DNA from: Megaustenia siamemsis
Lineage: Eukaryota; Mollusca; Gastropoda; Stylommatophora; Ariophantidae
Reading direction: 5' to 3'
Length of the DNA: 64,000 bases
Assembly: GCA_032433765.1 (NCBI GenBank)
Contig: JAVIAB010000092.1
Location: forward strand, 108,008,396-108,072,395
Shown here: one piece after another, positions 57,536-64,000 of the stretch
Position numbering within the stretch: position 1 is the stretch's first letter
Layout of the letters: the number at the start of each line of letters is the position of its first letter
Position numbers and translations under genes: made by a program
The notes under the pieces: model-generated
The model's input: the letters and a program-made list of their open reading frames with translations, nothing else
Databases searched by the model: none
Told to the model about the DNA's origin: nothing

Positions 57536-57924
57536 TTAAATATCTAAAGGCGTAGTCGAGACGTTATCATCAGCTACCTTTCTTTTTATATAGAAATAGG
57601 AAAGAGCATTTCTTGTTTGACTGTAGGAAAATATGGAATTATTTAAGACTTTGAAACCTACATTTTTCCCACCCTTAGCCTTTTGCGTGGCGAGAACCTC
57701 TAAAAACATATCTTTATCTAATTTGTTGTGTTGCTTGCTTAGCCCTTTACAACTGATTTTATCGTAATCCCCACTACAATGGTACGTCTTACTACATAAG
57801 CTAACAAGAGCTGTCCCTTCGTACTCTAGTTTAAAAAGCCCGGGCGTTCGTTTGGTGTACGCTTTAACACCCTTACAGTTTATACAATCTGTCTTGCTAG
57901 TATGTTCATCGCAGCGATGGGTGT
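57536..57924 (-). pseudogene. Polinton/Maverick DNA polymerase B, C-terminal fragment
   Basis: The minus strand is open for about 130 codons ending in TAA at 57536-57538. It contains KTDCINCKGVKAYTKRTPGL, FKLEYEGTALVSLCSKTYHC, KISCKGLSKQHNKLDKDMF and SQTRNALSYFYIKRKVADDN. This wording is characteristic of the C-terminal end of protein-primed family B polymerases of Polintons and related viruses (established knowledge, from memory). The enzyme replicates the element from its ends. Only the end of the gene survives: the catalytic palm and exonuclease parts are absent, cut off at about 57925 by a minisatellite. There is no internal stop. Its position near a terminus fits Polinton layout. Confidence 0.75.
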
Positions 57925-58108
57925 ATGGAGGTCGCCTAGTGTGTAATAAGGGCTGTATAGGGGTCGTCTAGTGTGCCGTGATGGGTCAATCGAGGTCGGC
58001 TAGTATGTCGTGATGGGTGTACGGAGGTCGTCTAGTGTGTCATATTGGGTGTATAGAGGGCGTTTAGTGTGTCATGATGGTTGTATAGGGGTCGTCTAGT
58101 GTGTCATG
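57915..58108 (+). repeat. ~33-bp minisatellite, 6 units
   Basis: GTGATGGGTGTATGGAGGTC followed by GTCTAGTGTGTC, with considerable divergence. It replaces the upstream part of the polymerase fragment. Confidence 0.85.
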
Positions 58109-58647
58109 GCATGCATGATGAATGTCTCCTATTTGTGTGCATGATGAAAGTTTGCTGTTGTGTGATTCATTGTATATTATGTGTGCTTGACAAATGTGTC
58201 CTGTTCTGAGCATGTCGAATGTTACCTGTTGTGTGCATGTTATATGTGTTCTGTTGTGTGCACGTCAAATGAGTCCTGTTGCATTCATTTCAAATATGCC
58301 CTGTTGTGTGCATGTCACATGTGTCCTGTTGTGTGCATGCCTAATGTGTGCTGTTATATTCATGTCAAATGTGTCCTCTTTGTGTACATGTCAATTGTGC
58401 CCTGTTCTGTACATGTCAAATATATCCTGTTGTATTCATGTCAAATGTGCCTTGTTGTGTGCATATCAACTGTCCCCTGTTGTATTCATGTCATATGTGT
58501 CCTGTTCTGTACTTATCAAATATGCCCTAATGTGTTCATGTCATATGTGTCCTGTTCTGTATTTGTCAAGTGTGCACTGTTGTATTCATGTCATATGTGC
58601 CCTGTTCTGTACTTGTAAAATATATCCAGTTGTATTCATGTCAAATA

Positions 58648-58905
58648 GGGAGCCGCGATAGCTCAGTGTTAGTGAACTGGACTACAAAGGACAATGGGTA
58701 GGGTTCGATCCCAATCCACGGCTTCCGGGTTCACTCAGCCTTAAATGGGTCTCGGATTTTTTTCTGGGGAAGTAAAGCGGCACGGGCGTAATACCGACCA
58801 GATTACCCCAAAAATCATGTGCTGAAGGTCTGTAAAATGTATGGTCACTAACACCATATTCCTTATACGCAACTTGGCGTGACGGGGACTCTTTACTTTT
58901 TTTCT
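58648..58905 (+). mobile_element. SINE-1 full copy in the 25-bp array
   Basis: Complete copy with TAGCTCAG, GGGTTCGATCCC and a TTTACTTTTTTT end. The array continues on both sides. Confidence 0.9.
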
Positions 58906-59122
58906 TACTGTTCATTGCAAATGTGCCCATTTTGTACATGTCAAATATTTCCTGTTGTATTCATGTCAAATGTACCTTGTTGTCTGCATGTCAAATATGT
59001 CCTGTTGTATTCATGTCATATGTGTACTGTTTTGTACATGCCAAATGTGTCCTGTTGTGTGTATGTCAAATGTGTCCTGTTGTGTGTATGTCAAATGTGT
59101 CCTGTTGTTCATGTCAAATGTG

Positions 59123-59197
59123 GGAGCTGCGATAACTCAGTGGTTAGCGAACTGGACTACAAAGGACAAGGGGTATGGTTCTGGGTTCACCCCGGAA
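59123..59197 (+). mobile_element. SINE-1 head fragment in the 25-bp array
   Basis: Reads GGGAGCTGCGATAACTCAGT through GGACAAGGGGTATGGTTC and GGGTTCACCC, then returns to array units. The body and tail are missing. Confidence 0.85.
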
Positions 59198-59949
59198 ATG
59201 TCAAATGTGCCTTGTTGTATTCATGTCAGATGTGCCTTGTTGTGTACATGTCAAATGTGTCCTTTTGTATTCATGTCATATGTTCCTGTTCTGTACTTAT
59301 GAAATGTGTCCTGTTGTATTCATGTAAATGTGCCCTGTTGGGTGCTTGTCAAGCGTGTCGCTTTGTGTACATGACGAATATGTCTCATTGTGTGATGAAT
59401 TATATATGATGTGTGCATGTCAAATATGTCCAGTTGTGTGCATTATGAATGTATCCTGTTGTGTGCTTGACGACTGTGTCCTGTTGTGTGCTTGACGGAT
59501 GTGTCCTGTTGTCTGCATGATGAATCTGTCCTGTTGTGTACATGATGAATGTATCCTGTTGTGTGCTTGACGGATGTGTCCTGTTGTCTGCATGATGAAT
59601 CTGTCCTGTTGTGTACATTATGAATGTATCCTGTTGTGTGCTTGACGGATGTGTCCTGTTGTCTGCATGATGAATCTGTCCTGTTGTGTACATTATGAAT
59701 GTATCCTGTTGTGTGCTTGACGAATGTATCCTGTTGTGTGCTTGACGGATGTGTCCTGTTGTATGCATGATGAATCTGTCCTGTTGTGTACATTATGAAT
59801 GTATCCTGTTGCGTGCTTGACGAATGTGTCCTGTTGTGTGCTTGACGAATGTGTCCTGTTGTGTACATGATGAATGTTTCCTGTTGTGTGCATGAAGAAT
59901 CTGTCCTGTTGTGTAAATGAAGAATGTGTCCTGTTGTGTGCGTGAACGG

Positions 59950-60342
59950 CTTTTAATCTCTAGTTCTATAGTTCCCCAGGCAAGACAACAGATGTGGGAT
60001 TAATATTCTTATGATGATGGCAGATATTGTCAAGGTTCAAATGCAAACAACATATGGTAATCCAAAGAAATTAGGTTAAATACAAAAATATTCAACTTCA
60101 ATGCTAAGTCAGTCCTATTATATAACTGAGAAACATTGTGAACAACAAAAATGATAATCATGATGATACAGACTTTCATTAATGGATGCTTGAGCAGAAT
60201 AAAAGGATGGGAACGGCAGAACAAAATCTCTAACATAGAATTATGGAAATTCACCAGTCAACCCTATCTGCTATCATCATAAGAATATTACTCCAACTTC
60301 TGTTGTCTTGCATGGGGAACTATGAAGCTAGATATTAAGGGC
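59950..60342. repeat. ~75-bp inverted repeats flanking a LINE scrap
   Basis: 59950-60027 and 60267-60342 are inverted copies, about 85% identical, sharing CTATAGTTCCCCAGGCAAGA / CATAGTTCCCCATGCAAGA and AATATTCTTATGATGAT. The enclosed 240 bp hold LINE-G. Confidence 0.75.
60050..60262 (+). pseudogene. LINE-G fragment
   Basis: Frames read NTKIFNFNAKSVLLYN and MIQTFINGCLSRIKGWERQN, then KISNIELWKFTSQP. These are the late thumb and C-terminal motifs of a LINE RT. Frameshifted and truncated at both ends. Confidence 0.65.
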
Positions 60343-60399
60343 CGCATGGTCAGTGCAGTTACCATAGATGTTCGGGTCACAGTATTACTTTTTTTTTTA

Positions 60400-60500
60400 C
60401 TCCCGACTGAGAAAAAAAAACGATTTAAACCCACGTCCAAATTATGTGGATAACAATAATGTTATCCGTGTGCAAGTATAACCAACGCGCTACAGGAAAC
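60400..60500 (-). mobile_element. Possible tRNA-headed SINE fragment
   Basis: The minus strand has TGTAGCGCGTTGGTTATACT and GACGTGGGTTTAAATCG, spaced like A and B boxes and followed by a poly(T)-type run. No second copy was found, so this is weak. Confidence 0.3.
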
Positions 60501-61347
60501 ATCAATGTACATAATTTTCATCAACTTTTAGGGCGGTCCATGGGACCGTTGTTAATTCATCGAAATCGATTCTTTTCATAGAAAAATAAATAATTAAAAA
60601 ATTTTTTTTTACTTGATTTGTTTTCTTCTTATTGATTAAGTGACATATGGTAGCATGCCGTTTGCCTATTTTACTTTCAGTATACAATACTTTATTGCAA
60701 TTCAATACCAATTTCTCCACTTACAGTCTTTCTTTAATAACAGCAATTACACGACGAAAATAGAAAGATTGTTTCACAAATTCATGCAGACTTTATTACA
60801 AAAGAAAGTAATTGTTCAATGTGTTATGTGCTATTTAGCCTTTCAACTTTCCAACGATTTCATGTCCACTGCCCCAACGATTGGAAAGTGATACTGATAA
60901 CTATACTACAGCAACATAGGAACATGACGTGAGTTATGCAAGTTTTCAATGAACTTCTTTTCTCTAGCATAGAACTTAGGCAATACTCACTACTGGCTCA
61001 AACTATTACATTACCGCTCTGAAAAAAAGCACGATGTACAAGCTCCTTAGCACAGGCAACGGGGTGGGTCATTTTGTAAATTTGGTCTTTCTTTCTTTCT
61101 GACGTTCACTCGATGTCTTCCACAGTAGAGAATGGTTTTCTGCATTATCCGCCCTTAAAAGAACGTTTAGCGGGTGTAGATGTGTTAGATTGAGGTGTAC
61201 AGGTAAATTGTAATATGTGGGTCTTTCGACCCAACACGCCCGACTTCAATACCCAATTGCCTTCCCTCTTCGATCCTTACTGGCTCGTCCAGACTTGATT
61301 GTCTGTGCCTAGAAGTAGCGTTGGGAGGTGAAGCAGGGTCTTCATGA
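60501..61347. other. Unassigned A/T-rich DNA
   Basis: No gene or element recognised. Short (TTTC)n at about 61088. Confidence 0.45.
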
Positions 61348-61842
61348 AATCTGTTGATCACTGATGCTGAGGCATGCAGTCAGTTATTGATCACTGATGC
61401 TGAGGCATGCAGTCAGTTATTGATCACTGATGCTGAGGCATGCAGTCAGTTATTGATCTCTTATGCTGAGGCATGCAGTCAGTTATTGATCTCTTATGCT
61501 GAGGCATGCAGTCAGTTATTGATCTCTTATGCTGAGGCATGCAGTCAGTTATTGATCACTGATGCTGAGGCATGCAGTCAGTTATTGATCGTTGATGCTG
61601 AGGCATGCAGTCAGTTATTGATCGTTGATGCTGAGGCATGCAGTCAGTTATTGATCGTTGATGCTGAGGCGTGCAGTCAGTTATTGATCACTGATGCTGA
61701 GGCATGCAGTCAGTTATTGATCACTGATGCTGAGGCATGCAGTCAGTTATTGATCACTGATGCTGAGGCATGCAGTCAGTTATTGATCACTGATGCTGAG
61801 GCATGCAGTCAGTTATTGATCACTGATGCTGAGGCATTCCAT
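61348..61842 (+). repeat. 33-bp minisatellite, 15 units
   Basis: The unit is GATCACTGATGCTGAGGCAT plus GCAGTCAGTTATT, with three versions of the first triplets (CACTGAT, TCTTAT, CGTTGAT) in runs of three or more. The 163-codon frame of ITDAEACSQLL repeats is a by-product. Confidence 0.97.
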
Positions 61843-62035
61843 TGAGTGTAAAGATAAAGGTACGAGATTTGAATCGGCGTCTTAGCACGAGGAGTTTATG
61901 CCATATGTGCTGAGCCACCTATTCAGAAGTGTTCGGAGACCTCGTCTATTGTCGTCTCAAGCATCGTAACTGACGAGCTAGGCGCCATTCATTACTTTCC
62001 CAGAGTATTGACCCTGGTACCCATTTCTGTTGGAG

Positions 62036-62168
62036 GAGCCGCGATAGCTCAGTGGTTAGTGAACTGGACTACAAAGGACAAGAGGTAGGGTTCGATCCCA
62101 ACCGACGGCTTCCTGGTTCACCCAGCCTTAAATGGGTACCGGATTTTTTTTTCTAGGAAAGTAAATTG
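62036..62168 (+). mobile_element. SINE-1 copy, 3'-truncated
   Basis: An intact head with TAGCTCAGTGGTTAG and GGGTTCGATCCC, stopping just after CCGGATTTTTTTTTCTAGGAAAG. Confidence 0.9.
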
Positions 62169-62239
62169 ATATAAGTGTTTGTAGTTAGGTCAGATCGCAG
62201 CATAATCAATTGTGTTTTTTTTTTTAATCCAGTAGATAG

Positions 62240-62740
62240 CACATATTGGAATATATAATGAAATGATTATGCAGATAAACTAGTCAAATAAGGAGCAGAA
62301 CTACCACATGAAGATCATGTAGTCAGCTATGAAGAAGATAAAAATATTAAAGGGTTAAATATTAAAGAGTTCAAATTAAGAACAATACCACGCAAAATAC
62401 AGTGAGGGGTGTATATTATCAGCTGTCACGGAGGAGCCAAGTTATCACACTTCGCCTTAGCAATGAAGACAACACAATGAGGCACAGAATGTACTCAAGA
62501 CTTAATATAGGTAGCACAGTCTATACCTTTTCATCCTAACAGATATGACAGTAAAACACATTCAACAAGACACTGACTTGAAGAGGAAACGAGGCCAACG
62601 TTCATTACCTTGAAAAAGAACCCACATCGTGCAACGAAAACCCTGAAACAAAAAGCGAACTTCATAAGACAATTCGGAAGCTGAATGAGTCAGAGATCAC
62701 AGCAGAAGAACAAGAAGCAAAAAAGACATGACGATGCCCG
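62240..62740 (+). pseudogene. LINE-I relic, RNase H end and C-terminus
   Basis: Frames read ADKLVK.GAELPHEDHVVSYE (about 62270-62330), RRSQVITLRLSNEDNTMRHR and ESEITAEEQEAKKT. These correspond to 1890-2320 of the first LINE-I copy, with frequent stops. The catalytic portion is mostly gone. Confidence 0.7.
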
Positions 62741-63186
62741 AACCAAATTTTGTTAAACTAAGTTGTACTGTATTCCGTAATAATTAACCCGTTTTCTAAA
62801 ATGACTATGAAGCTCTCACCGATGCAACGGAGTTTGTGCCCTATACTGAGAAATTTCTGCGATGTTAAAGGTAATGAGACTCGACTGCAGTGGTAATGAG
62901 CGTTGACCTAGCACAGTGATGGCAGTCATACAAATAAAGACAAGGACATAACTTGAAATCAAAGCTAATTGAAATCATGAAAAAAGAAACCATTACACGG
63001 ACGTGGTAGTTTAAAGAGCTAAGTGGATACCCTAACCTCAGCGCTACGCCTACTCTTTTTATTTAAAGAACTACTGTGAAGACAAACTGAGCTTCCTTCA
63101 TAAGAAATATCTAGCATGAGGATTGAGGAAACAATTGCAGATTTAATTTGACTTTCTGTCATGATGAGTTATAATAACTGCTATGA
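62741..63186. other. Unassigned DNA
   Basis: No gene or element recognised. Confidence 0.45.
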
Positions 63187-63460
63187 TATTATTATAGCAA
63201 ATTTTCAATATTAGGAAGAAACAATCATCATTTTTTGGCCATGTAATGAGAAGAGAACAACTGGAATATATCGTAACAACTGGAAAAATTGAGGGACGAA
63301 GAGATAGAGGGAAGCAAAGAGAAAAAAATACTATACAGCTTAAGAGAATGGCTTGGCAGAAGGTCAAGAACAGAAATGATAACTAACTGTCGAGATCGAA
63401 AGTGGTGGAGAGACATGATAACCTACGCCAGCAGGCCCGGTACTTGATTATGATGGTGTT
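63187..63460 (+). pseudogene. LINE-A-like 3' tail, diverged subfamily
   Basis: Frames read FFGHVMRREQLEYIVTTGKI, EGRRDRGKQREK and, after a shift, KWWRDMITYASRPGT. It ends TGATTATGATGG and (TTA)n instead of the pure GATGAT tail, and lacks the HGKQSTTEL wording of LINE-A. Confidence 0.75.
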
Positions 63461-64000
63461 ATTATTATTAAACTGACAAATCAATTTTGTCATTGTCTTC
63501 GCAGAAGTTCATAATAAATGGAAAGAGATGAGATAATGTGTGTTTGAACTAGCACTTTAACAACGCAAATCAGAACAAAAAATAAAAAAAGGGAACAATG
63601 GGCACACTGGAATAGAATCAAACGTGAAGGATTCAAAGCAGCGTCTTCTGAAGATAAAGATGTAATCTACATCTGCCAGTGTGATTCTCTCCACCCCATC
63701 ACAAAAGATAACCTCAAGCGTAAATCGTTCATTCATCCTAGTCTGATCGCCTAAACCAGGGGCTAAGTGTTTCTCAATCTTCTCTGGCTGCGACCAATAT
63801 TTATAGGTTTAGCTGGAAACCTAATATTACTCCGCTCTAACCACATTCCCATTTCTCATCCGCTCTCCTTCCTGCCCCCCAAATCCTATAACCTACACGC
63901 TGCCGTTCTGGATCCTCGACAACAATGATGAGTTTATTTCTGTTTAACATATATAACTCCAAGGCTTTAATGATCCTAACAATTAATGATATTGTATTTG
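63461..64000. other. Unassigned DNA, one unidentified frame
   Basis: A plus-strand frame at about 63597-63755 reads HWNRIKREGFKAASSEDKDV and LKRKSFIHPSLIA before a stop. It lacks an ATG and may be an exon or TE scrap. I cannot assign it. Confidence 0.3.

Larger units (their letters stand above)
58140..59945 (+). repeat. 25-bp minisatellite with two SINE insertions
   Basis: The left part has TCCTGTTGTATTCATGTCAA-type units and the right part CCTGTTGTGTGCTTGACGGA-type units with a two-unit higher-order repeat (about 59500-59760). Open frames on both strands follow from the repeat. Confidence 0.95.

Noticed and set aside
61354..61845. 163-codon ITDAEACSQLL frame as a secreted repeat protein
   Set aside because: It follows from the 33-bp unit, and no signal peptide or flanking domain was seen.

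Overview
The window looks like gene-poor intergenic DNA of an invertebrate animal. It is A+T-rich and built almost entirely from decayed retrotransposons, tRNA-derived SINEs, DNA-transposon relics and about twenty tandem arrays. No complete host gene, rRNA gene or functional tRNA gene was found. The mix of RNase H-bearing LINEs, RTE-like LINEs with microsatellite tails, an abundant tRNA-headed SINE, Tc1/IS630-type transposase relics and a Polinton polymerase remnant suggests a mollusc, perhaps a heterobranch gastropod. That assignment is inference only.

Layout. 1-2.4 kb: two fused LINE relics ending in an (AG)n tract. 2.4-8.6 kb: fragments of one LINE 3' end, three copies of a tRNA-headed SINE (one blown up by a 41-bp minisatellite), a 430-bp inverted duplication and 1.6 kb of C-rich DNA. 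8.9-12.6 kb: a long LINE relic with RT and RNase H, then a second LINE tail. 13.6-14.6 kb: a 56-bp array. 15.2-15.6 kb: a SINE with a clear target-site duplication. 16.4-17.7 kb: another LINE relic. 18-21 kb: 22-bp and 24-bp arrays. 24-27 kb: a 33-bp array, a SINE carrying a nested LINE insertion, a perfect 44-bp inverted repeat and an 82-bp array. 30.7-32 kb: an IS630/Tc1-like transposase relic split by a minisatellite. 32.7-35.4 kb: two back-to-back LINE relics, the second with a nearly intact RT domain. 35.5-38.5 kb: adjoining 50-bp and 41-bp arrays. 41-41.8 kb: a Tc1/mariner relic and a SINE. 43-45 kb: 30-bp arrays. 45.1-57.0 kb: a 34-bp array split by a 9-kb near-perfect palindrome. 57.0-57.9 kb: the terminus and polymerase 3' end of a Polinton/Maverick. 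57.9-64 kb: more minisatellites, SINEs and LINE scraps.

The most notable object is the palindrome at 47198-56214. Its arms are about 4.2 and 4.8 kb, the loop is 98 bp, and the ends begin AGTAGTAG next to CACGTG on both sides. It sits inside a minisatellite that keeps the same orientation on both flanks, which argues against a fold-back assembly error. Each arm carries a short coding-like 3' exon with a poly(A) signal and a tRNA-Asp-like segment. A Polinton end also starting AGTAGTA lies in the same minisatellite 0.8 kb downstream, so the palindrome may be a non-autonomous long-TIR element.

The genes here do not form a pathway. They record successive waves of insertion and tandem expansion.
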